A program made the translations under genes and the position numbers. 64,000 nucleotides of DNA from NCBI RefSeq assembly GCF_001613085.1, contig NZ_BDBR01000023.1:62001-126000 (forward strand). The letters run 5' to 3'. The DNA comes from Nocardia salmonicida NBRC 13393 (lineage in GTDB: Bacteria > Actinomycetota > Actinomycetes > Mycobacteriales > Mycobacteriaceae). Below, piece after piece: positions 1 through 12,000 of this stretch; position 1 is the first letter of the stretch; every line of letters begins with the position of its first letter. The notes below the pieces were generated by a model that worked only from the letters and a program-made list of their open reading frames with translations, was not told the DNA's origin and made no database searches.

Positions 1-3000
1 AGGGGCCCCTCGAAGTGGCCCTGTTCAACAGGGCAGTGCACGAGGCGTGCGAAGAGACCGAGTCGCTCATGGTGCGGGTGGTCGAGGTGGAAGGGCGTCC
101 CTACCAGGTCGTCGACCGCGGCATCACGTTCAACGAACTCGTGCTCGATCTCGGCACGCACGGCGATCCGATGTCAGCGGCGCTGGAATGGATGCGCAAC
201 GATTACACGCGACCGGTCGACCTCACCCAGCACCAACTCGCGATCACTCGACTGATCAGAATCAGTGACGACCTGCACCTGTGGTACGCGCGTGCGCACC
301 ATCTCGTCATCGACGGGTACGGCGCGTTCAACGTGTTGAGCAGGGTCGCCGAGCACTACAACGCGATGTTGGAAGGCAGGCCGCCGGCGCGGCTGATGGC
401 GGTTCCCCTGCGTGACATCGCCGCGGAGGAGCAGGCCTATCGGGCGGGTTCACGGTTCGAGGCCGATCGCCGGTACTGGCTGGACAAGGTCGTCGATCTG
501 CCCGCGCCGACCGGGTTGTCCGGTCGTTCGGCGCGCGCGGGAACCGTGGACGAGGTTGCCGCACGCGAACTTCCGGCTGAGCTGTGGACGCTGCTCGATC
601 GCCGCTCGGCCGAGCTCGACGCGTCGGCCGCACAGGTCGTCGTCGCGGCGTTCGCGGCCTTCTTCACGCGGATGACCGGTGCCGACGAAGTGGTGCTCTC
701 TGTCCCGATGAGCGCCAGGGTCACCGTGAAGCTGCGCAATGCCGCGGCGATGCTGGCCAATATGGTGCCGATCCGCTTCGCGATCGACGACGCGACCACC
801 GTGGCGCAGTTGGTCAAGGCCTCGATCGCCGAGCTGATCTCCGCGTTGCGTCATCAGCGTTACCGCTTCGAGGACCTGCGCCGCGAGTCGCCCGCGATCG
901 ACAACTCCGCCAACACTTTCGGGCCCGTCCTCAACATCTTGTTCTTCGACTCCGAGATCCGCCTCGGCGACGCCGTCGGTCGCTACCACGCGCTCACTTC
1001 GGGCGCGCTCGAAGACCTTCAGATCAACCTCTACCGGACCGGGCCGAACGCACCGCTGCTCATCGAGCTGCACGGCAACGGCAATCTCTACAGCAAGCGC
1101 GATATCGACGCCCACGCCGATCGCTTCATCGAATTCCTGCGCCGCTTCATCGGGGCCGACTCCGACGAGCGTGTGGTGGAACTACCGTTGGTGTCGTCCG
1201 CGCAGGAGGACGCGATCGTCGACGAGTCGGCCGGTGTCGAGGGCATCGCCCCTGCTGAGACCTTGGTGGATTCGCTGGCGCGACAGGCTGATTCGACCCC
1301 GCTCGCGGAGGCGGTCACCGCCGACGGCGAGACGATCACCTATCGCGACCTCGATGAGCGTTCCACTCGGCTCGCCCGGCGTTTGATCGCCCGCGGCGCC
1401 GGTCCGGGTGCGCTGGTCGCCCTCGCCCTGCCGCGCGGTACCCGGCTGATCGTCGCGATGCTCGCGGTCCTGAAATCCGGTGCCGCGTATCTGCCCTTGG
1501 ACCTCGGTCATCCATCCGAACGACTGGAATACATTGTCGGTCAGGCGGATCCGACGGTTGTCATCGTCGAGGACTCCGCGCTGGCTGTGGGCGGCGATCG
1601 GCTGGTTCTCGAGCCCGGCGACGACCTCGACGGTGCCGCTGACCCGATCACCGATGAGGACCGCACCGCGCCACTGCGACCCGACGATGCCGCGTACGTC
1701 ATCTTCACCTCCGGGTCTACGGGTCGGCCCAAGGGCGTGGTGATCAGCCACCGTTCGGCTGTCACCTACCTGGCGAATGCGTGTGCCGCTCTGGATATTC
1801 GGGCCGACGACGTGTGGACTTGGCTGCATTCGGTGGCCTTCGACTACTCGATCTGGGAGGTCTTCGGACCGCTGGTCACCGGCGGTCGCGTGGTGGTCGT
1901 CGATACGCTGACAGCGCGCGCTCCTGATGAACTGGTGCGGCTGACCGCCCGTGAAGGCGTTACCGTGTTCAGCCAAACTCCCTCGGCGTTCTATCAATTC
2001 GCCGCGGCTCGCCGACGGCACCTCGCGGCCGAGACCCCCGATGGGGAGCTGGCACTGCGGGTGGTCGTGCTGTCCGGTGAGGGTCTGGACCCGGCGGCGT
2101 TGGCGCCCTGGTACCAGGACAACCCGGCCGGACCGGTCCTGGTCAACAGCTACGGCATCACCGAGACCACCGTGTTCGTCACCCGCACCGAGATGAGTGC
2201 CGACCTGGCCGTACCCGGCGCACCCAGTGTGATCGGCACGGCCCTGCCCGGCCTGCGCACCTACGTGCTCGATCGGCGCCTGCGGCCGACGCCGGTGGGC
2301 GCATGGGGTGAGATCTACGTAGCGGGAACGCAATTGGCCCGCGGCTACCTCGGTCAGCCCGCACTGAGCGCGGGCCGGTTCGTCGCCGACCCGTGGGGTG
2401 CGCCGGGGGAGCGGATGTACCGAAGCGGAGATGTGGCCCGCCGCAATCACGACGGCGAGCTCGAATACCGTGGCCGCGCGGATCAGCAGGTGCAGCTGCG
2501 CGGGTTCCGCATCGAACTCGACGAGGTCCGTGCCGCGCTGCTGGCCCATCCGGCGGTGGCTTCGGCCGCAGTGGTGGTGCATCGCGCCGATACCGACGCG
2601 GCACGTCTGGTGGGCTACGTCGTGGTGACCGGTACCGACTGTGATGTCGATGCCGTTGTCGCCCAGGCGGGTTCGTTGCTGCCGGACTACATGATCCCGA
2701 ATGTCGTCATGGTCGTGGACGAACTGCCGTTGACGGTCAACGGCAAGCTCGACCTGCGCGCCCTGCCCGAACCGGCAGCGGCGGCCACAGCGAGCTATGT
2801 CGCGCCGCGGACCGAGGCCGAAGAGACTGTCGCGCAGGTCTTCGCCGAGGTGCTCGGTGTGGAACGGATCGGCGCGTTCGACAGCTTCTTCGAGGTGGGC
2901 GGCAACTCGCTCACCGCGGCGGGCGCCGTCGTGCGGGTCGCCGATGCCACCGAATGCGAACTGTCGGTGCGTGATCTGTTCGCCAACCCGACCGTGGCCG

Positions 3001-3030
3001 GATTCGCCGAGTACGTCGGCCGGGCGCGGC
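1..3030 (+). other. NRPS module 1: C-A-PCP, Thr-like
   Basis: The C domain (HHLVIDG at about nt 298) is cut by the window edge. It resembles first-module C domains that accept an acyl starter, in the style of EntF, rather than the internal C domains of this protein. The A domain has [10 protein letters not shown] near nt 1708. Aligned to GrsA positions 235, 236, 239, 278, 299, 301, 322, 330, 331, its pocket reads D-Y-W-S-V-S-S-V-F, a variant of the threonine-type D-F-W-x-x-G-M-V-H. The carrier domain has a normal GGNSL serine motif near nt 2900. Starter acylation and threonine are inferences. Further modules in an upstream gene cannot be excluded. Confidence 0.75.
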
Positions 3031-6000
3031 GCCGGGTGCGGCCCGCCCTGGCACCGATCGCGCGGGACGGACTGCTGCCGTTGGCTCCCGCACAGCACCG
3101 GATGTGGTTGATCAACCGCGTCGACCCGGAGTCTGCCGCCTACAACATTCCCCTGGTCCTGCGGCTGTCCGGCCGGCTCGACTCCGCTGCCTTGCGCGCG
3201 GCGCTGGGCGACGTTCTCGATCGCCACGAGTCGCTGCGGACCCGCTACCCCGCCCACGACGGCCACGGCACACAGGAGATCCTGTCGACCGAGGCGACCC
3301 TGACCGAATTTTCCTGCGTCCCGGAACACGTCGAGGAACAGCGGCTCGCCGACCGGCTTCGCGAGCTGACCGCCGACGGCTTCGACGTCTGCGCCCGACC
3401 ACCGCTGCGCGCGGTCCTGCTCACGACCGGCCACGACAGTCACGTGCTGGTCCTGGTCCTGCATCACATCTGCTGTGACGGTGCGTCGCTGGCACCGCTG
3501 GCCGTCGACTTCGCCACCGCCTACGCTGCGCGGTCGCAACAGATCGCTCCGGACCAGCTGCCTCCGAGGGTGCAGTACGCCGACTACGCGGACTGGCACC
3601 GTCGCCTGCTCGGCGACGAAACCGATCCGGACTCGCTCGCCGCGGACCAATTGCAGTACTGGACAACTCAATTGGCAGATGCGCCCGCAGTGCTCGAGCT
3701 GCCGTCGGACCGGCCGCGGCCTGATCGCCGTTCGATGCGCGGCGGGGTCGTCGCCACCACGCTTCCCGCACGGACCTATGCCGACATCGAGCGACTCGCC
3801 CGCGCCGCGGACCTCACCCCGTTCATGGTCGTCCACGCCGCACTCGCCGTCCTGCTGGCTCGGCTGTCGGGCACCGGCGACATCGTCATCGGCGCCCCGC
3901 TGGCCGGTCGCGGCGAGCCGGACCTCGCGCCGCTGGTGGGAATGTTCGTCAACACCGTGGCGCTGCGCACGCCGGTTCGCGGCGACGAATCGTTCGCCGG
4001 CTTCCTCGAACGCGTCAAGGACATCGACATCGACGCTTTCGCGCACGGCGACCTGCCGTACGACCGGGTCGTGGAAGAGCTCGATCCGCGCCGCTCGGGG
4101 GCCTATGCGCCCGTGTGTCAGGTGTATCTGTCCTTCGACAACACCGAACTGCCCCGCCTGACCCTGCCCGGCCTCACGGTGGACGTCCTCGATCCGGGCG
4201 CCGAACCCGCGAAGGTCGACCTCGTCGTCACCATCGACGCGAACGCCGCGCACACCGGCGACGTCGCGCTGCGCATCAACTACGCGACCGACCTGTTCGA
4301 CCCCGCCACCGTCGAGCAGATGGCCGCACGGCTGCGCCGCATCCTCGACGCGGTGGTCGCGAACCCCTCCGTGCCGGTCGGCGATGTGGAGTTGCTGTCC
4401 ACCGCCGAACGTGGCGCGCTGCAACCTGTTCAGGGTGCGGACGCGGTACCCGGCGTACCGCTGGCGGATCTGCTGGCTCGTGGCGCCGCGATCTCGCCGG
4501 ACGGTCCGGCGGTCGTCTCCGGCACCGAACAGCTGGACTTCACGGAGCTGGACGCGCTGTCGAACCGGTTCGCCCGCCGGCTGCTCGACGAAGGCGCCAG
4601 ACCCGGCGAGGTGGTGGCGATGGTCCTGCCGCGCTCGCTCGATTTCGTGGTGGCGGTGTGGTCCGTCGCCAAAACGGGCGCGGCCCTGGTGCTGATCGAC
4701 CCGCGCAATCCGCAGGACCGGATCCGCTCGATGCTCGCCGACAGCGCACCCAGGGTGGTCTTGACCAGCGCCGAGGTCGAGGGCGCTGCGCCCGAGGGGC
4801 CGTGGGCGTTGCTGGTGGTAGTTGATCCCGTCTCGCGCGCCGTCACCGCCGGGTACTCCTCGGCGCCGGTAACCGATATCGATCGAGGCAGGCCGGTGCA
4901 CCCCGGCGACGTGGCGTACGTGATCTACACCTCCGGCACGACCGGTGTTCCGAAGGGCGTCGAGGTCACCAACCAGGGGCTGGCGAACTTCGCCGCCGAA
5001 CAGCAGGACCGCTATGACGTCGAGCCCACCGTGCGGGTCCTGCAGGCCGCGGGTCCGGGGTTCGACGCGGTGATGCTGGAGATTCTGCTCGCCCACCCCG
5101 GTGGCGCCGCACTGATCGTGTCCCCGCCCGAGATCTACGCGGGCGCGGAACTGGCGGAACTCATTCGTGCACAAGGGGTTACCCATGCCTTCCTGACGCC
5201 GACCGTCCTCGGCTCGATGTCACCGGAGAACCTGGAGTGCCTGCGGGTGCTGGTCTCCGGTGGCGAAGCCTTGACGGCCGACCTCGGCGCGACCTGGGCG
5301 CCGGGGCGTCGGCTGTTCAACGGCTACGGCCCCACCGAAACGACGATCATGGTCGCGATCAGCGACCCGATCTCCCCGCAGGGTCCGATCACCATCGGCG
5401 GACCTATTCGCGGCATCTCCGCGCAGGTCCTCGACGCCCGGATGCAGCCGGTGCCGGTCGGTACGGCGGGCGAACTCTACGTCGGTGGCGTGCAATTGGC
5501 GCGCGGCTACCTCGGTCGGCCCACGGTGACAGCGGCCAGTTTCGTCGCCGACCCCCGCGGTGCGGGCACCCGGATGTATCGCACAGGCGATCTGGTCCGG
5601 TGGACCTCGGAGCAGACCCTGCAATACCTGGGCCGCGCCGACCATCAGGTGAAGATCCGCGGGCAGCGCACCGAACTGGGGGAGATCGAAGCGGTACTCG
5701 CACAGGACCCCTCGGTGACCCACGCCGTCGTGGTGATCCACGACAGCACAGGCGCCGACCGCCTCGTCGGCTATCTGGTCGGCGCGGGCATCGACGCGGA
5801 GCGGGTACGCGCGACCGCGCGCGACCGGCTTCCCGCGCACATGGTGCCCGATGTGTGCATGGTGCTCGACCGGTTCCCGCTGACCGCCAGCGGCAAGCTC
5901 GATCGTGTGATGCTGCCGGAGCCGGTGTTCCCGCACACGGCTGCCGACATCGCGCCGCGCACACCCGCCGAACAACTCGTCGCCGATGTCTACCGCGAGG

Positions 6001-9000
6001 TGCTCGGCGCGACGCGGGTGAGCGCGCTCGACAACTTCTTCGACCTGGGCGGAAACTCGCTCACCGCGACCAAGGTCGCGGCTCGCCTGTCCGACGCGTT
6101 CGGCACCGACGTCGCGGTGCGAGCGCTGTTCGAGACGCCCACCGTCGACGCGCTCGCCCGCGAGCTGGCTTCGATCGGCCCGCAGGCCGGTCCGGGTACG
6201 GGCCACCGCCGTCTGGTACCCCAGCAGCGGCCGGATCGGATTCCGCTCTCGCCCGCGCAGGCCCGGATGTGGTTCCTCAACCAGTTCGACACCTCGGCGG
6301 CGGTCTACAACGTGCCGGTTGTCGTGCGGATCTCCGGACCACTCGATGTCGACGCGCTGCGGTCAGCGCTCGCCGATGTGATCGACAGGCACGAGACGCT
6401 GCGCACCCGGTACCCCGACAGCGACAGCGGACCGTGGCAGGAAATCCTGGCACCGCACTCGGAACCGCGGCTCACGTGCGCCGAGGTCACCGAGGCCGAG
6501 ATCGCGGACCGGATCGCGCACGAGACCGCCCTCGGATTCGACGTGAGCACGGAGGTGCCGTTCCGGGTCGCGTTGCTGCGCACCGCGGCCGAGGAGTGGA
6601 CGGTGGTGCTCACCGTGCACCACATCGCCATCGACGGATCCTCGCTCGCGCCGCTGGCCGCCGACCTGGCCGTGGCCTACCGGGCCCGGATGGCAGGCGA
6701 GACACCGGCTTTGACGCCGCTGCCGGTCCAATACGCCGATTACACGCTGTGGCAACGGCGAAACCTCGGCACTCAGGACGACCCGGCGAGCGTGACCGCC
6801 GACCAGATCCGGTACTGGGTCGCGGCGCTGGCCGACCTGCCGCAGATGCTCGATCTGCCGACCGACCGCCCCCGACCCGCGCGACAGTCCTACCGTGGCG
6901 CGACCATGTCGGCCACGATTCCCGCCGACCTGCATCGCGACATCATCGCCCTCGCACGTCGCCACGACTCGACGCTGTTCATGGTGACCCATGCGGCGTT
7001 CGCGGTCCTGCTGGCACGGCTGTCTGGTACCGAGGACATCGCGGTCGGCACCCCGGTCGCCGGGCGCGGCGAACCCGCCCTCGACCCGCTGATCGGCATG
7101 TTCGTCAACACGCTGGTGTTGCGCGTGCGGGTAGATCCCGCGGCGCCGTTCACCCAGGTGCTCGACCGCGCCCGCGAATGCGATCTCGGCGCGTTCGACA
7201 ACGCGGGCATCCCGTTCGAACAACTGGTGGAGGTCCTCAATCCACCGCGAAGCACCGCGCACGAGCCGTTGACCCAGGTCGGCTTCTCGTTCCAGAACAT
7301 CGACATCCCGACGCTGCAACTCGGCGGCCTCACGGTGGCCGCTGATCTCGTCGAACCGGGTGTCGCCAAGTACGACCTGCACCTGACCCTGGTCGACACG
7401 ATGGACTCGAACGGCGCCCCCGGCGACATGCAGGTCGAATTCGGTTATGCGACCGATCTTTTCGACGAATCCACGATCGCGCCGATCTTCGAGCGGTTCC
7501 TCGCGATCCTGCGTGGTGTCGTCGCCGATCCCGGCTTGCCCGTGGGCGACCTGCCGCTGCTCAGCCCGCGTGAACTCGACGAACTGTCGCTGCGGGAATC
7601 CGGTCCGGACGCTCCCACGGACGGCTCGACGATCGCGGACCTGTTCGCGAAGCAGGTCACGGCGACACCGGAACGCACGGCGGTCATCGACGGCGACAGC
7701 GATGACGTGCTCACCTACGCGGCGTTCGCCGCCGAGGTGAACGCGCTGGCGCGAGTGCTGATCGGCCACGGTATCGGGCCGGGAAGTCTGGTGGCCGTGG
7801 CAATGCGCCGTTCGGTCGATCTGCTCACCGCGCTCTACGCCATCCACGCGACCGGCGCCGCCTACCTCCCGCTGGATCCGGACCACCCCGTCGACCGGCT
7901 GCGCACCGTGCTCACCGCCGCACGACCTGACGGTGTGCTGATCCGTGACGACATCGACCTGCCGACGCGGGCGCCGGTCTGGCGGTTGTCGGACCTCAGC
8001 CCGGCCGCGACCGATACCTCGCCGGTCACCGATGCCGATCGGATCAGGCCACTGCGCCCGAACGATCTGGCCTACGTCATCTTCACCTCCGGGTCGACCG
8101 GGGTTCCGAAGGGTGTCGCGCTCACCCACGAGGCGGTTGTCAACCAACTCCGTTGGCTCACAGCGCATTACCGTATCGGCGTCGGCGACGTGCTGCTCCT
8201 GCGCACCCCCGCCACTTTCGACCTGTCGGTGTGGGAGTTGTTCACCGCCCCCACCTCCGGGGCCGCGTTGGTCGTCGCCGGGCGCGAGGATCACATCGAT
8301 CCCGCTGCCGTAGCCGGACTGATCGCCCGTCACGACGTGACCGTGGTCGATTTCGTGCCCTCGCTGCTGTCGGCGTTCCTCGACCTCGCGAGCCCCGACG
8401 ACCTCGCCACGATCCGCCAAGTGCTGTGCATCGGTGAGGCTTTGGACTCCGAGACCGTTGCCCGGTTCCGCGAGGTCAGCCAGGCGCGCATCGACAACCT
8501 GTACGGCCCGACGGAAGCGGCCGTCAGCGTCACCGCCTATGAAATCGGCGAGCTCGACGGACCCGTCGTGGCGATCGGCACGCCCGAAGCGAATGTCGTC
8601 GCGCACGTCCTCGACGCCCGACTGCGCCCCGTGCCCTCCGGCGTCACCGGTGAGCTCTATCTCGGTGGCATCCAACTCGCCCGCGGCTACCACGACCGCG
8701 CGGACCTCACAGCCGCTGCCTTCGTGGCCGACCCGTTCGGCTCGGTGCCGGGCGCTCGCCTCTATCGCACCGGCGACCTGGTCCGCTGGGACACGACTGG
8801 CCGGCTGCGCTACGTCGGCCGCCGCGATTCCCAGGTGAAGATCCGCGGCCTGCGCGTCGAACTCGGCGATATCGAAGCCGCGTTCCGCGCACACGACCAG
8901 ATCGGCGCCGCGATCGTTCGAGTCCATCAGGTCGCCGACGGGCAGGTGCTGGTGGCCTACACGGTGAGCGACGAGGCGATCGCCCCCGACTCGCTGCGGA

Positions 9001-12000
9001 CGTATCTGCTGGGACGCCTGCCCGCGTATATGGTGCCCGCCCAAATGATTCGGATCGACGCGGTGCCGCTCACGCCCAACGGCAAGATCGACTACCGCGC
9101 CCTCCCCGCTCCGGACACCCGCGTCGGCTCGACCCGGTACCGGGCTCCCAGCGGGATCGTCGAGGAAACGATCGCCGGTGTGATCGGTGAACTGGTGCAG
9201 ACACCGTGGATCGGCGCCGACGAGAATTTCTTCACCCTCGGCGGCAATTCGCTGTTGGCGACCCGAGTGCTCAGCCGCATCGGCGAAGTCCTCGGCGTGA
9301 CGATTCCCGTGCGCGCCATCTTCGAAGCCCCGACCGTGGCCGAGCTGGCTCGGTGGGTCGAACGTCAGCGCGCGGTCGGTGATGTCGCTGGCCCGGTGGC
9401 GGCGGTGCGGCCCGAGCGCATCCCGCTCTCGCCCGCGCAGAGCCGGATGTGGCTGCTCAACCAGTTGGACCCCGAGTCCGCGAGTTACGTGGTGCCACTG
9501 TCGATCAGCCTCGACGGTGACCTCGATACCGAGGCCATGCGGGCCGCGCTGCACGATGTGATCGAACGACACGAGATCCTGCGCACCACCTATCCGGCCC
9601 ACGACGGCACCCCCGCGCAGGTCGTGCTGAGTGCCGAGGAAGTCGTCGCGTCCTGCGATCTCGCCGTGCGCCCGGTGTCGACGGATGTCCTGATCGAGGA
9701 GCTGACGCGGTTCTTCGGCGTCGGATTCGATGTCGCGGTGGGCGCCCCGCTGCGGGTGGCGCTGTTCCGAATCACCGAAACCGCGCACGCACTGGCACTC
9801 TCGGTGCACCACATCAATTGCGACGGCTATTCGGTAGCGCCGCTGGCCGCCGATATCATCGAGGCCTACCGCGCACGCAGAGTCGGCGCGGCACCCGAAT
9901 GGGCTCCGCTGCCAGTGCAATTCGCTGATTACGCCCTGTGGCAGCGCGAACTGCTCGCCACACCCGACTCCGCGCCGGGCCGCGACCTACTGTATTGGCG
10001 CACCCAGCTCGCGGGGCTCCCGGATGTGCTCGCGCTGCCCACCGATCGCCCGCGCCCGCTCGAACAGTCCCATCGCGGGGCGACGGTCCACGCAGAGGTA
10101 CCCGCTCACGTCGCCGAAGCCGTGGCGGCGTCGGCGCGGCGCGACGGGGTGACCCCGTTCATGGTGGCGCACACCGCCTTGGCCGTCCTGCTGGCGCAGT
10201 TGTCGAGTAGCGACGACATCGCCATCGGGATCCCGTACGCGGGTCGCGGCGACCGCTCGCTGGACCACCTCGTCGGCATGTTCGTCAACACGCTCGTCCT
10301 GCGTACCCGGGTCCGCCCGGAGCAGCGGTTCGCCGACCTGATCGAACTGACCAGGCGCACCGATATCGAGGCCTTCGATCACGCCGCTGTTCCGTTCGAA
10401 CAGCTGGTGGAAGTGCTGAATCCGGCTCGCTCGACCGCACATTCACCGTTGTTCCAGGTGATGCTCGCCTACCAGAACATGGCGCCCGCCCAGCTCGACG
10501 TGCCGGGGCTCGAGATCGCGGGCATCGATGTCGGCGCCGACGCGGCGATCTGCGATCTGCTGCTGATGATCACCGAGGACCGAGGCCCGCACAACGAGAT
10601 CACGGGCATGAATCTGCGCCTGACCTACGCCACCGATCTGTTCGACGACACCACCGCACGCCGGTTCACCGAACAGCTCGTCCGCGTGCTGGACGCTGTC
10701 ACCGCCGACGCCCAGACCGTCGTCGGCGAGATCGACCTCGCCGACGAAACGACCCGCACCCGTCTGCTGCGCCCGCACGACGCACCACTGGTGAGCCCGC
10801 ACCGCACGCTCGTCGACGCCTTCGACGAGCAGGTAGCACGCACCCCGGACGCCCCCGCCATCCGAGTGCCCGGCGGTCGCGTCCTCACCTACCGTGAGTT
10901 CGACGCGGACGTGAACCGTCTCGCTCGTCACCTCATCGATCTCGGCGCGGGCCCCGAAACCACCGTGGCGGTGGCGATTCACCGTTCGATCGACATGGTC
11001 ACCGCCGTCTATGCCGTTGTGAAGTCCGGTGCCGCCTTCGTTCCGCTCGATCCCGACTACCCGACCGCACGGCTGGCCCACGTCGTGGCGGTCGCCCAAC
11101 CGCTGCTGGTCGTCACCGTCACCGGCGACGAGAGCTCCCTTCCCGACGAGCTGTCTCGAGTCCGGCTCGACGAGCTCGACCTGAGCACACAACCCGCCGG
11201 ACCCGTCGGCAACGACGAACGCCGCGCACCACTGCGCGCAGACAACACCGCCTATGTGCTGTTCACCTCCGGCTCGACCGGTGCGCCGAAGGGCGTGGCG
11301 CTCTCCCATGCCGCCACCACCCACCAGTTGGCTTGGGCCCAAGCCGAATTCCCGCACGACGCCTCGGATGTGGTGCTGCACAAGACCCCGATCACCTTCG
11401 ACATCGCGGTGTGGGAGTTGTTCTGGCCGTTGCAGACCGGCGCGCAGATCGTCGTCGCCGAACCCGGCGGCCACCGTGATCCCGGCTACCTGGCCCAGGT
11501 CATCGCGGACGAGCGGGTGAGCACCGTGCACTTCGTCCCGTCGATGCTCGATGTGCTGCTCGAGCACCCGGGCACGACCCAGCTGTCCTCGGTTCGCTAC
11601 CTCTTCCCGGCGGGCGAGGCGTTGGCCCAGCGCACCGCTGAACGCGCCGGGCAGGTTTTCGATCGGGCCGAGGTGGTCAACTGGTACGGACCCGCAGAAG
11701 CCGAGGTCGTGACGGCCTACCGATGCACGACAGATCCCGCTGCGCCGCAGAGCGTTCCGATCGGGTATCCGGTCACGGGGATGTCCGCCTATGTCCTGAA
11801 CGCACGACTGCGGCCGGTCCCCGCCGGTGTCGTCGGCGACCTGTACGTCTCGGGCGCCCAGCTGGCCCGCGGCTACCAGGACCGCCCCGATCTCACCTGT
11901 GGGGTATTCCTCGCCGACCCGTTCGGCGCGCCGGGGGAGCGCCTCTACCGCACCGGCGACCTGGTCCGCTGGACGCCCACCGGCGCCCTGGAGTTCTTCG

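Noticed and set aside
1182-5186. 1334-residue open frame on the minus strand inside the NRPS gene
   Set aside because: It is the antisense shadow of GC-rich coding sequence; the plus-strand NRPS domains are unmistakable, and the minus-strand translation is low-complexity His/Arg/Gly-rich sequence with no family features. The same applies to the other long minus-strand frames at 6363-9920, 12192-13559, 14361-16142 and 20616-22214.
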